From Eurosta solidaginis (taxonomy: Eukaryota; Arthropoda; Insecta; Diptera; Tephritidae), in the NCBI RefSeq assembly GCF_040869045.1, contig NC_090319.1, positions 51,246,779 through 51,310,778 on the forward strand: DNA of 64,000 nucleotides, read 5' to 3'. This document shows, piece after piece, positions 46,236 through 57,919 of the stretch. A program made the position numbers and the translations under genes. Every line of letters begins with the position of its first letter. Within the stretch, counting starts at the first letter, position 1. Below the pieces are notes generated by a model. The model worked only from the letters and a program-made list of their open reading frames with translations, ran no database searches and was not told the origin of the DNA.

Positions 46236-47975
46236 ACAAGTAAAAGTGTCTAAGTTCGGATGTAACCGAACATTATATACTCAGCGTGAGCATCAATTGC
46301 ACTTTTCATTTCAGATAAATTACTGTTCTACATAACACGTGGCACCGCCCATTTAAAAGATAAATGCCTCCCCATTTCCTATTACAATAAAACTTGATAA
46401 GTGAGATATCATTGATTGAAAACTATTTTTGCTAAGTTATAGCTTATTATTCTAGTGTACGACCCTTTTAAACTTGTTTTATATCCAAGTTGCCAATTGT
46501 TATAATTCAATTTAAAAAGTAAAATTCTATTGATATAAAGCTCTTTTTCGAGATATAGCTTATTATTTTCGCCTACGACCCTTTTAAAAATCTTTTATAT
46601 AAAAGTGGGCGTGCTCTTTAACCGATCTCGTCCATTTTTTTTTAAATATTTCCTGTTATAGGGAAAATATGTGTACACAATTTTATTACGATCCATTAAT
46701 TTTTCTTCGAGTTATGGCTTCCGAAACATAGAAAATTGCTTGGTCATAAAAGGGGCGGTGCCACGACCCTTTTTTAATTTGAAGTTTTTCCTATTTATTG
46801 TTATAAATCAACTTGGAAAATTAAATAGCATTGATATAAAGCTCTTTTTTGCAAAGATATAGCTTATTTTATTCGTCCATTCCCCTTTTAAAAATCTTTT
46901 ATATAAAAGTGAGCGTGGTTCTTAACCGATTTCTTTAATTTTTTTTCAAAGCATTTCTTATGGTAAAGGCAAACTCTCTGCCGAATTTTGTTGGGATAGG
47001 TTTAACGATTTTTGATTGATTTTATCACAAGTGGGCGGTGCCACGCTCATTTTAAAACTTTTTTTAAAATATTTATCAAGAGTCTCAATATCAGCCCACA
47101 CGTCAAATTTCAACGTTCTAGGTGTATTATTTACTAAATAATCTGGTTTTTTGTGTTTTCCGAAATGTTATATATTGTAACGAATTTACTTGCAAATCCT
47201 CTTATATGCAACCTTCTGCTAAGTTCGAATCACTAAACTGTTGAATAAAAACTCCATTATTTTATAATACAAAATGGCCTTTATTCACGTACTTTCAAAA
47301 TAATACTGCTATTGCTCGACAGATAGCGTGTTTAATCAAAACTGATTCTCGCGCCTCTACTGTTGTCGCCTTTTATACTGTCTGATTTCTACGTTGCATA
47401 CTTCTAGTCTTTTCCATTTCAGAACTTACTAGTTAGTTATCGGCTACAAAATCACCAGCCACAACTACGTTTATAGCTTCTCATATGCGCGTGAGTAATA
47501 CTTGCACAAAGTATTGCCCTTCCTTGTGAGCACCTCAGATAAGATATATGCATGTATTTGTACGTTGCTTCCCCGCTACGTGTACGTACATATGTGTGGA
47601 CATAATGATTGAATTACTGATGTGCATCAAGTCACTGCTTAGCATCGGCTTAGAGATGACAGTACCCCTTAGTGTTGCTAATATTCGTAACAATATATGT
47701 AAAGTGGGCGTGGTTATCATCCGATTTCGCTCATTTCCAACACAAATCTATTCTGGGTCCAGATAAGCTCGCTTACCAAATTTGGTGGGGATATGTCAAT
47801 ATTTACTCAAGTTATCGTGTTGATGGATAGACAGACGAAACGGACATGACTCAATCAAATTTTTTTTCGACACTGATAAATTTGATATATATCTATCTCG
47901 ATTCCTTTATACCTGTTCAACCAACCGTATCCAATTAAAGTTAATAAACTCTGAGTGCAAAGCACGCTGAGTGTA
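46236..47975 (+). mobile_element. Family-4 repeat element, copy F, carrying a solo LTR
   Basis: Begins ACAAGTAAAAGTGTCTAAG, hairpin GTTCGG-ATGTAA-CCGAAC, 'tatactcagcgtgagc'. It ends 'caaagcacgctgagtgta'. It inserted into the ~20-bp minisatellite, which resumes at 47976. Its tail is interrupted by a minus-strand solo LTR (47176-47692). Confidence 0.8.
47176..47692 (-). mobile_element. Solo LTR (517 bp) with ATAT target duplication
   Basis: Bounded by TGTAACGAATTTAC and AATATTCGTAACA and flanked by ATAT (47172-47175 and 47693-47696). On the minus strand it shows the same block order as the LTRs of 32832-36332. Recombination between paired LTRs, leaving one, is the usual origin. Confidence 0.85.
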
Positions 47976-48151
47976 AGGACGCTTTCCTATTTTCAATTGA
48001 CGTTTTCTCATTTATAAATGACTCTTCTCATATCTAAGTGACACTTTCGCGTTTTCATTTGAAGCTATCCCATTTAACATGTACAACTCTTATTTCCATC
48101 TGACGCTTTCTCATTAACAATTGCCTTTTCTTGTTTTCATGCAACTCTTTT
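47976..48151 (+). repeat. ~20-bp minisatellite, middle part
   Basis: 'gacgctttcctattttcaat', 'tgacgttttctcatttataa' and 'tgacgctttctcattaacaa' continue the 45805 array after copy F. Further remnants ('ttcatttgtaactc') follow copy E at 50669. Confidence 0.75.
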
Positions 48152-50668
48152 TATACTCAGTTGAGCAGAGCTCACAGAGTATATTAAGTTTGATTGGATA
48201 ACGGTTGGTTGTACATATATAAAGGAATCGAGATAGATATAGACTTCCATATATCAAAATAATCAGGATCGAAAAAAAATTTGATTGCGCCATGTCCGTC
48301 CGTCCGTCCGTCCGTCCGTTAACACGATAACTTGAGTAAATTTTGAGGTGTCTTGATGAAATTTGGTATGTAGGTTCCTGAGCACTCATCTCAGATCGCT
48401 ATTTATAATGAACGATATCGGACTATAACCACGCCCACTTTTTCGATATCGAAAAACCGAAAAAGTGCGATAATTCATTACAAAAGACCGATAAAGCAAC
48501 GAAACTTGGTAGATGAGTTGAACTTATGACGCAAAATAGAAAACTAGTAAAATTTTGGACAATGGGCGTGGCACCGCCCACTTTTAAAAGAAGGTAATTT
48601 AAAATTTTGCAAGCTGTAATTTGGCAGTCGTTGAAGATATCATGATGAAATTTGGCAGGAACGTTACTCTTATTACTATATGTAAGCTTAATAAAAATTA
48701 GCAAAATCGGAGAAGGACCACGCCCACTTTTAAAAAAAAAATTTTTTTAAAGTAAAATTTTAACAAAAAATTTAATATCTTTACAGTATATAAGTAAATT
48801 ATGTCAAGATTCAACTCCAGTAATGATATGGTGCAGAAAAATACAAAAATAAAAGAAAATTTAAAAATGGGCGTGGCTCCGCCCTTTTTCATTTAATTTG
48901 TCTAGGATACTTTTAACGCCATAAGTCGAAGAAAAATTAACCAATCCTTTTGAAATTTGGTAGGGGCTTAGATTCTGTGAAAATGGGCGAAATCGGTTGA
49001 AGCCACGCCCAGTTTTTATACACAGTCGACCGTCTATCCTTCTGCTCGGCCGTTAACACGATAACTTGAGCAAAAACCGATATATCCTTACTAAACTCAG
49101 TTCATGTACTTATCTGAACTCACTTTATCTTGGTATGAAAAATGATCGAAATCCGACTATGACCACGCCCACTTTTTCGATATCGAAAATTACGAAAAAT
49201 GAAAAAAATGCCATAATTCTATACCAAATACGAAAAAAGGGATGAAATATGTTAAGGTAATTGGATTGTTTTATTGACGCGAAATATAACTTTAGAAAAA
49301 ACTTTATAAAATGGTTGTGACACCTACCATATTAAGTAGAAGAAAATGAAAAAGTTCTGCAGGGCGAAGTAAAAAACCCTTAAAATCTTGGCAGGTATTA
49401 CATATATAAATAAATTAACGGTATCCAACAGATGATGTTCTGGGTCACCCTGGTCCACATTTTGGTCAATATCTGGAAAACGCCTTCACATATACAAGTA
49501 CCACCACTCCCTTTTAAAACTCTCATTAATACCTTTAATTTGATACCCATATCGTACAAACTCATTCTAGAGTCACCCCCTGGTCCACCTTTATGGCGAT
49601 ATTTCGAAAAGGCGAACACCTATAGAACGAAGGCCCACTCCTTTTTAAAAATACTCATTAACACCTTTCATTTGACACCCATATCGTACAAACAAAGTCT
49701 GGAGTCACCCCTGGTCCAGAAAGGCCCACTCCCTCTTAAAATACTCATTAACTCCTTTCGTTTGATACCCATATTGCACAAACGAATTCTAGCTTTATGG
49801 CGATATCTCGAAAAGGGGTCCACCTATAGAACTAAGCCCCACTCCCTTTTAAAATAATCATTAACACCTTTCATTTGATACCCATATCATACAAACAAAT
49901 TCTAAAGTCACCCCTGGTCCACCTTTATGGCGATATCTCGAAAAGCCGAACACCTATAAAACGAAGGCCCACTCCCTTTTAAAAATACTCATTAACACCT
50001 TTAATTTGATACCCATATCGTACAAACAAAGTCTAGAGTCACCCCTGGTCCACCTTTATTGCGATACCTCGAAAATGCGTCCACCTATAGAACTAAGGCC
50101 CACTCCCTCTTAAAATACTCACTAACTCTTTTCGTTTGATACCCATATTGCGCAAACGAATTCTAGAGTCACCCCTGGTCCAGCTTTATGGCGATATATC
50201 GAAACGGCGTCCACCTATTGAACTAAGGATTACTCCCTTTTAAAATGCTCATTAACACCTTTCATTTGATACCCATATCGTACAAACGCATTCTAGAGTC
50301 ACCCCTGGTCCATCTTTACGGCGATATCTCGAAAAGGCGTCCATCTATAGAACTTAGGTCCACACCCTTTTAAAATACTCATTAATACCTTTCATTTGAT
50401 ACCCATATCATACAAACGCATTCTAGAGTCAACCCTGATCCACCTTTATGGCTATATCCCTAAATGGCGTCCACCAATAGAACTATGGCCCACTCCTTCA
50501 TAAAATACTCTTTAATGCCTTTCATTTGATACACATGTCATACAAACACATTCCATGGTTTCCCTCGGTTCATTTTCCTACATGTTTATTTTCCCTTATG
50601 TTGTCACCATAGCTCTCAACTGAGTATGTAATGTTCGGTTACACCCGAACTTAACCTTCCTTACTTGT
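48152..50668 (-). mobile_element. Array-bearing repeat element, family 1, copy E
   Basis: On the minus strand it starts ACAAGTAAGGAAGGTTAAG, has the GTTCGG/CCGAAC hairpin and 'catactcagttgag', and ends 'ctcaactgagtata' at 48152. It has a (GTCC)n tract near 48296 and GGGCG modules to about 49400. The 130-bp array has ~8 units at 49420-50560, one of them truncated. It too sits in the minisatellite. Confidence 0.8.
49420..50560 (-). repeat. 130-bp tandem array of copy E (~8 units)
   Basis: Same unit as in copies B and D. A short unit at about 49700-49790 lacks the 'ggcgatatctcg' part, showing a deletion within the array. Confidence 0.85.
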
Positions 50669-50814
50669 TCATTTGTAACTCTAAATTGTGCAGTTTGTAA
50701 ACAATTTTCAATCGCATAAAGTAAACATCCAAATTTAAGCATTCAATTTAGGTTTGTGTATACTCAGGGAATTTATTAATAAATGTGTTTGTTTAGAGAG
50801 AAATTAATAACTTC

Positions 50815-50862
50815 TTGAACCCAGGCGGAGCACGCTACCATCACACCATGGCGGCCGCCATA
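50815..50862 (-). mobile_element. SINE head fragment
   Basis: 'aggcggagcacgctaccatc' and 'acaccatggcggccgcc' equal the A-box end of the SINE copies at 6581, 59705 and 61251. Only ~48 bp is left. Confidence 0.7.
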
Positions 50863-50999
50863 TATATTTAGATAGGAAACAAATTGTAAATCAGATACGT
50901 GGAATCTGAAGCTTAATAAATGGTAAGTTACTGACATACATTCTACGTCAAAGGGTAGTCAAAGGAACAGATATAGCCAGTATATTTTGATCACTGATG

Positions 51000-52260
51000 A
51001 ATAGATACGAATCTTGTTGCTCATTATAACTGAAAAGATGGTGACACCACCCATATTTTCAGTGATGATGGCAACAATAGCCGCGTGTTCTCAGAGAGCA
51101 AGAAGATTCGTATCTTTTCATGGGGAGACACCTTACAAGCGGGACATATATTGGGTATATCGGGGTTGATTCTGGATAAGTAAGAGGGCGGTTGGTTCCC
51201 TCAACTGCCAATTAAGGGTATTTGTCTTTAAGGACGGGATTCAATGGGTAATCCCCGACTGTGTGGTTCAACGCGTTTTTTATAAATACTTCTGAGGATC
51301 TTGTCATGCCCTTGTTTCAAAACTTCTAAGTTCATAAGTGTCGGATCTCTTCGTAGTGCTTAAGGAAATTACTTCTTCAATCAGATTTCTGTTGAGATGT
51401 ATAGTTTTGAGGGTATTCAGCAGGAACTTTTTGTTCACCATTTAATTTCTCTTCGTATGTGTGCAGGTGATGTAAAGGAGACATAAGAAATCATCGCGTG
51501 ACAATTCTGAGTGCCGTGTTTGGCAGGCCTACAGTTTTGTCCAGTGTGTTTCTTTAGGCTCGGTAAACATATTGGGAACGCATGGCAAAGAAACGACTAG
51601 CCGGTTGCGTTAAACGTAATTATGATCGTCTCTTTATCTTTGCTAAAAGTGCTGCCGGCAAGATACTTGAAAATTTTGTTGCGGCTTTGGACTTTAGGTA
51701 AAATTGCTGCAGCATCCTCGCTAAAATGAAGATCCTGATCGAACTTCACACCCAGTAGTTTTGGATGTAAGACAGTCGGTAGCGTAATGCCAACAACGTG
51801 AATGTCCAATATGGTCGACATATGCTTTTTTTATGTTGTAAATAAGGTCGCCGCGGATTTTGTCGGAAACAATGTTAGTTTTCGCGAAGTGAAAAAACTT
51901 GAAGGACTAGGGGGATAGCCGTTATAGCTCATCGATGTATGGGCAGGGACCTTTTGTCAAAATCGTGTAGTCATCGACATAGGATACAGTGCATAAATAT
52001 TTTAAATTTAAACAAAAGTTGTGACAGGACACAAATCTGCGGCATTCCATGTTTAATTCTTCTATGTTAAGATGTTATGTGCCTGAATTGCACCCATACC
52101 TGCTCACCACGCAAAGAGTTTGCAATCCACTTTTTTAAACTTGAAGGAAGAGTAGAAACTACCAAGTCTTGTAGTAACATGTCTAAATCAAACGCTTTTA
52201 ATAAGTCTAGTGCTACGAATAATGTTGTGTGGTGGGTTCTCGATGCACTCAACAGATTAA
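51000..52260 (-). pseudogene. Jockey-like LINE ORF2: RT palm to C-terminus
   Basis: RT motif A is seen on the minus strand at about 52215 as L-F-V-A-L-D-L-L-K-A-F-D, followed by T-L-P-S-S-L-K-K-W-I-A-N. At 51597-51821 come L-G-V-K-F-D...K-V-Q-S-R-N-K-I-F-K...A-G-S-T-F, the region after the palm. Both are in the right order and orientation with an unreadable middle, where the Y-x-D-D block should be. The C-terminal/3' part (51180-51420) matches 26690-26960. The 5' half (endonuclease) is missing. Confidence 0.7.
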
Positions 52261-52289
52261 AATTGAATGTAACCCAATTGAATTAATGG

Positions 52290-52613
52290 GAGCGTTACCA
52301 ATTTGTCATCGGCATGCTATCGATTTATTAACGCAAAGTCATAGGTTTGGTATGAAACAAATACCATTACAATTTTACTATACAATCAATGACACATATG
52401 TAACCCGGCTATAACAACTCGTGGCAAAGTCACCCCGGTTGAAGGTGTTACATCACGTAGACTGAATTTTCACACAAAATACCTCATTACATTGAAGGGG
52501 TAATCTATGATATACTTGTGGGAGTGCTACTAAATTATCGATTTATTATCACCAAGTCATCGGTTTGCTATTAATCCAATATCGCTACAACTTCACTATA
52601 AAATCGATGATAC
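52290..52613. repeat. ATCGAT-rich repeat, two units, second split by a solo LTR
   Basis: Unit one (about 52310-52400) and unit two (about 52535-52613, continuing after 53131) share 'tatcgatttatta', 'aagtcat.ggttt', 'ctata.aatc.atga' and then 'atatgtaaccc'. This is the family seen at 4340 and 63600. Confidence 0.65.
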
Positions 52614-53127
52614 TGTGGCGAATATTAACATCACTATGCTGTTAGTAAATAATCGCAACAACAAAGCAGCCACGCTTATGTACAATGCAACGAAGAATAT
52701 TCCACACACAACCATAAGCTCGAAGTGAAGTAATATCTCACATACACATATGTAGTCATCAGCTAAGAGAAGAAGGTTTATTCACAAGTACACGTATATG
52801 GACAGTAGAAAAGCATAATCTACATATATATCGCTGGTAACGAATCATGAGATACAATTGTTCTCGAACACATTATTGCGAAATAACTAGACCTTGGGAG
52901 AAATGGGTAAACGAGAAAACTGATGACAAAAAAGCAGCGCAAGCTGAAGAATAAGTAATCAGTTTGATTTAAACACGCTATTAGTTGTGAAGTATAATTG
53001 TGAAGTACTCCCAAAGTAGACTAAATAAAGACCGATTTGCAATATTAGGATTATTTGTTCAACAGTTCAGCGATTGGAACGTTAGCAGAAGGTGCATAAT
53101 TATCAGAAATCCTCAGAGTTCGTTACA
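52614..53127 (+). mobile_element. Solo LTR (514 bp) with ATAC target duplication
   Basis: Starts TGTGGCGAATATTAACATC and ends GAGTTCGTTACA. Flanked by ATAC (52610-52613 and 53128-53131), the same duplication as the 32832-36332 element. It is plus strand. The polyadenylation signal 'aaataaagacc' is kept and the TATA box is lost. Confidence 0.9.
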
Positions 53128-53164
53128 ATACATATGTAACCCAGTTATAACAAGCCCTTTATTA

Positions 53165-53545
53165 ACCACAGAAGACAATGAATGCCCGTCGTATGAGGCG
53201 ACTAAAATACCAGATTCAAGGGGCTGTGTAGCGCAACCCTTCAGGATGCCAGCGCAATATATAGCTTCCCCAAACCAAATTGTCAACCTATCCGCGGCGA
53301 ATCCTGTTTCGCTAACAGACGAGGCTCTGGCGACCCCAAGCTCTTCATGGTGGGGAGGGAGGGAATGGCCTGAAGGTTTAATGTGGCCACATAAATCGTT
53401 CCCGAGATGGTCGGGCTAGCACCTTAATGGCGTTGTGGTACCGGATCTATATCCGGCAAAGGACCATCACATCGATAACACTCCCCAAAGCCTTCGGGTA
53501 GCAACCTAATCGCTACAATAACAACATGAAGACTAAATTTTCACA
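53165..53545. repeat. Dispersed repeat, reverse of 12340-12640 and 11660-11945 combined
   Basis: Starts with 'cgtatgaggcgactaaaata' and 'gtgtagcgcaaccc', then 'ggctagcaccttaatggcg', 'aaggaccatcacatcgataa' and 'cactccccaaagccttcggg', ending '(c)tacaataacaaca'. It shows that the two separate blocks at 11.7 and 12.4 kb are parts of one element. Confidence 0.6.
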
Positions 53546-54466
53546 TAAAAGACTCCATTACATTGTAGGTATGATATATGTAAATTTTATGTTAGAGAAC
53601 CAGGTCTTGAATCGTATGGGCTGCGATTTATCTTCCCTATTTTAAAACTGATATCTCAACAACATTATGCCCTTTCTTTTGGTTTAGATTTTGCAATGCA
53701 GTATTTTCCTCTCGTATTCTTTCGTCCACAGCGTTTCCTCATTGAAAGGTTTCGGACGTTTTTGGTACGTATCCTCGAGTCATAGGCGTTAAAATATTTG
53801 TCATGGTCGTCATCAGAAAAGGGCTTACAGAAAAGGCTAGATATTTCTTGTTATTGGAATCGGGTCAAATCAAGCCCTGCAGTTTTCCACAATGACACAT
53901 TAAACATTCTCTGCCTTAAACAAATGTCGAAAATAATATTTAATCAGCAATTTATGATGTGTAAACCACAAAAGTATTTTAAAATTTTCCATTTATTTGT
54001 ACGCCCACTGATCACACGCGAACAAAATTGCGATAATAATCATTGAGATGACTTTAGCTACGCTTTCAACATGATGAATACGTAAACCCCTTATGGATTC
54101 AATCTGCGCAGCCTTAATATGCCTTAAGACATTTCAGACAGACAATTATGATAACCGTAAATAGCAATAACTTTTAGTATGTCCGTTTCGCAGCTATCGC
54201 AATTTCTTGCTTTCCGCTTACTTAAGTCAAATGAAAATTTCATTATACCGTTGTTTGGTCAGGTACTTAATATGTTACAGGATAGTCGTAGACAAACAGA
54301 CAGACTGACAGACAGGCACTTAACATAACACTTACTGCATTTTATATTAACAATTTTTTTTGTGTTTTCTTTAGCTTCAACTTTTCTACAATTTTAATGC
54401 TGGCCATAATTTAATCGCAAATGAAGGCAGCAATGTTGTCTATGCACTGTTGCGCTTCCCTTCAAC
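53546..54466. other. Unassigned spacer
   Basis: Contains a short CAGA-type patch near 54296-54318. No gene was recognised. Confidence 0.35.
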
Positions 54467-54471
54467 CACCC

Positions 54472-54508
54472 CACAATGGTCTGAAATTCAATTTTTTTGG
54501 CATAAATT
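54472..54508 (+). repeat. Transib left terminal inverted repeat
   Basis: CACAATG, 12 further bases, then an A/T-rich 'attttttt' block and 'ggcataaatt'. Confidence 0.85.
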
Positions 54509-55005
54509 AGAAGGAGTGGTACTAGGCCATTGAAATTTCGCATACAGGTTATATATGATTTAGTTAAGAAAAATTCCAAGAATGGATGAAATCGGTCATT
54601 CCCCAGGGGTACCTCCCTTGTACCTATAATAAAAAATTTTGAATTTCAGCCCCAAAAATTGCGATATCTTCACGAAAATTGGTAAATATGTTATTCTCGT
54701 AATACGCATCGACGACACCAAAAATAGTTGAAATCGGCCAGTCCCTAGGAGTACCTCCCTTGGACCTATAGTACAAATTTGCTTTCATAAAATGAAAAAT
54801 TTGCATATGATAAGCAAAAGTGGTCAAATAATTTTATTATCCAAATATTTATACATATGTTTTTACTGAAACAATTATTTTTATAATAACATTAACTGTA
54901 CATCTGAAATAAGAGAGAAGTTACAGAATTATTAAATTCACTTGAATATAATATAAAAAGTTATATGTACCAAGCAAATCATTCGAAATCACAGTCTTCC
55001 GTATC

Positions 55006-57075
55006 TTAAACTAAAGCGTTCTCCACAACGTCTGCTTCCGATATATCGGAATCAGAATTATCCGAATCGTATTCAGATCCCCCTGGCAAGTGGTTGAAAA
55101 TTTGAAGCTCACTTGAAGGTGCAAGCAATTGTATTATTTCTTCTGGTAGCTTCTCTCTTTTCCGATATTTTTCTCTAGCGGATAAAGACAAGCTGGAAAG
55201 AAGGGGGTCTGAAGAATACACTGCTCTATTGAAAACATCAGTCATATTATTTTTTCCTGTATTTTTTCTTGCATGTGCGTTGCGATCTCTCTTGTATAAT
55301 TTATTTCGAGCTTCTGACGCATTTTCACCAAAACAACCAACAGGAATTACGCAATTTTTTATAATCTGTGAGCCGTGAACTAATATTTTATAGACTGTTG
55401 CTGACATTGGAAACCATAACTATTTTTCCATGTACAAGAAGACAGTTCATTTGCAAAAATCTTCAAACTTTGTGGTATCTATAGGATACTCGCAGGAAAT
55501 AGCAATTAATATAACTCTAAAGTTATTTAAAGTTTCTATATCAATATTTGTAATTAAAGAAAAGAGTTCCAAATTGTTGAATGTTTTCCTGGCAGTATTT
55601 CCGTCATTTGATGTTCCACTACCATTTGCTTTAGGCTTATCTACATGAAGGCCCATTTCTTCCCAAAACCTCTTTTGTACTTCTTGTTTACGAAGTTGGA
55701 ATGCTTTTTTATCTGAAGCTTCCCTTATTTGTCACTTTTTCAATTCGATTCTATAAGCAATGTGTACAATGAATTCAAATACTCGAATCCATGCATGTAG
55801 TGGGCTAATACCATATCTAAGGGATGTAAATTTGGGTTTAAAAACAACAAAATTAAAATTTTTAGTTGTTACGCATTGTTTTGGTGTAGCACCACATATT
55901 GGGCATTTTTGATTTGAATTGGTGTTTGTTATAACATTTAGTACTTCTCCATCAATCAAAGTCATATGCAAATCATAATTGACAATAATTTTTTCTCCGT
56001 TATCAAGGTAATATTCAAAAGGATTTAAATAAGATATTTGCATATCTAGATGACTATTTTCTGATAGAATTAGAGCTGTAGATTCTTTTGCTGATTGCAT
56101 TTTTAATGGCCTGCAAAACCGCACTCATTGCATAGTGCGATTCCTCCAAATAATTTTGCCAGAACTGTCCAACATTTGTAAAGGTATAATGGTAGTTACA
56201 AACATTGATTGGTCAAAAAGTTGAGGTGTACTTGTCTCAAACCTTTGTTTAAACATACTTTGTCCCGTTGTACTCATAGCTAACAATTAAAACAACATTC
56301 GAAATTTCTGCCATGACGTGCAAAACATCTTTTTGGAATAAAAGAATGCGTTGTGCGGTATGGTCTAAGAGATTTTGCTGTGATACTTCTGCTGAAGACT
56401 CCGACACAGATATCTCCTTAGGCCGGCAAAGTAGCTTGCATTTAATTACTTACTCATAGCTTGGATATATATTGCAATTCATTTCTTTATTTAACAACCT
56501 CATGTTGATATATTGTCTTTTGCTTAAATCATTTTCAAGTAAAAATGCGAGAGCTTCTTCCGGAGTTAGTGGAACTGCTTCGGGTTTTTTGGAGGTATCA
56601 GCTTTTCTTATTTCGCTTTGTTCTGCTTGATGCGCAGTTTTCTTTAAAATAAATGTTAAATCACTTTGTTTTGATTTTTTTGCCGCAACAGTAGCTGCAT
56701 GAATCAAAAAATCAACATCGTCATTGTTTTCACAAGAAAGATCACTTGCCAGCTTCCTCTTAAGCCGATCTTTTGCATCTGTGTAGCTAACCTTTGGTCA
56801 TCCTGCTTTACTTGAACAGGGTTTTTCAAAATCATTCTCAGAAATTTCAATAATAGTTGTTGCGGAAACCCACTGGGGGTATTTCTCTTTAAATCTTTTA
56901 ACCATACGATTACATTTTGATAATTTTTCGCTAACATATGCTAATAAATTTTGTATTTTTTTTTCCTTATTTCATCTTTTTTCTTTAAACTTAACTCATT
57001 AGTATTAATTTTTTTAAAAGCCCAATCCAAAACAACATTAGTTTTGCGATCGCCCTCTATCCAAACTCCAAGCAT
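55006..57075 (-). pseudogene. Transib/RAG1-like transposase, inactivated
   Basis: About 690 codons can be followed from a Met at 57073-57075 to the TAA at 55008-55006. C-P-I-C-G-A-T-P-K-Q (about 55880) matches the zinc-binding C-x-x-C-x-A-T of RAG1. P-L-H-A-W-I-R and N-G-S-G-T-S-N-D-G-N-T-A-R follow, then G-E-N-A-S-E-A-R-N-K-L-Y-K-R, which aligns with the segment around the last catalytic glutamate of RAG1. The tail is acidic (Asp/Ser/Glu). From 56124 to 55006 one frame is kept with three nonsense codons. Another stop lies near 56125, and an upstream stop near 56790. Near 56260 a frame break of about 8 bases removes the place where the family has its first catalytic aspartate. Transib transposases cut and join DNA at CACAATG ends; this copy cannot. 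A GT-AG pair 57173-57102 may be an upstream intron. Confidence 0.8.
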
Positions 57076-57604
57076 TTCTTCGTGTTGGAATTTAAAGGTT
57101 GCTGAAATTTACAAATATACTTAAATGGGGCCAAAACGGGCAAATGTTACATACATGATATTAAAGAACATACCTCAAACTTCCACCGAATATAAAAATC
57201 TGGAACAATACGGGACAATACACACAACTTTCACTCCACAGAACACAGTTTAATACGAAATTTTCGGTTAAAAAGCTATTAAACCAAACTCCACACTATA
57301 CAGATACGACACAATAAACCACATTTTTTTCATTAAGTTAAAAAATAGATACCTTTCTTATATTCTTCCTTTATAAATTTATTTCTTTTTTTTCCTTTTT
57401 AACTATAATCGAACAGCTGTTTTCTTACAATATTTTACTGAACTCTTTACAAGTTTGTTGTTGCTTCAGAAGCATCATGTTTTACAGCTCATATTTAGAA
57501 CAGAGTTGCCATATCCAAATAATTTTTTTTACATTTTACACCACTGAAATAACTCAATTAATACTGCGTACCTATTTTTTTGAAATAAGAAAAAATAATT
57601 TTGG

Positions 57605-57640
57605 ATTTATGCCAAAAAATTTGAATTTCAGAACATTGTG
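57605..57640 (-). repeat. Transib right terminal inverted repeat
   Basis: On the minus strand: CACAATG, 'ttctgaaattca', 'aattttttggcataaat'. Confidence 0.85.
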
Positions 57641-57919
57641 CACACGTACAAAATAATCAGAAGCAAAAAAAAAAAAAAAATAAATGGTTTGTCGTGAAAT
57701 GTAAATCGCGTTTCATGTTCTGCCATATATTGCCATGTTATTTGTAATTTTCTAGATTAATTTTCATTTAGGCACGTCAACTCGCAATATTTCTTTCCAA
57801 CAGCTCTGCGTAGCAATTTCTTTGCTTGCTGTCTTCGCCTTGTTTTCCTTTCAGGCGGTCGGTCACTCATACATTCACAGGTTTGTTGCTTTCTTTGGTA
57901 AGTGAGGGACCGTGAATAT
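57641..57919. other. Unassigned spacer
   Basis: An A tract at 57667-57681. Pyrimidine-rich 'cttgttttcctttcag' at 57840-57855 looks like a splice acceptor, but no exon can be supported. Confidence 0.3.

Larger units (their letters stand above)
54472..57640 (-). mobile_element. Transib (RAG1-like) DNA transposon, full length but inactive
   Basis: The left end CACAATGGTCTGAAATTCA (54472) and the reverse complement of the right end CACAATGTTCTGAAATTCA (57640 inward) match over ~36 bp with a few differences. CACAATG is the heptamer-like terminus of Transib elements, the relatives of RAG recombination signals. The flanks CACCC and CACAC fit a 5-bp target duplication with one mismatch, also Transib-like. 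The enclosed minus-strand gene encodes a RAG1-like transposase. At 3169 bp the size is normal. Two direct subterminal repeats lie at about 54588-54630 and 54731-54776. Confidence 0.85.

Noticed and set aside
57840..57890. Host exon after a pyrimidine-rich splice acceptor
   Set aside because: No open coding context or donor with recognisable product; one acceptor-like string is not enough.
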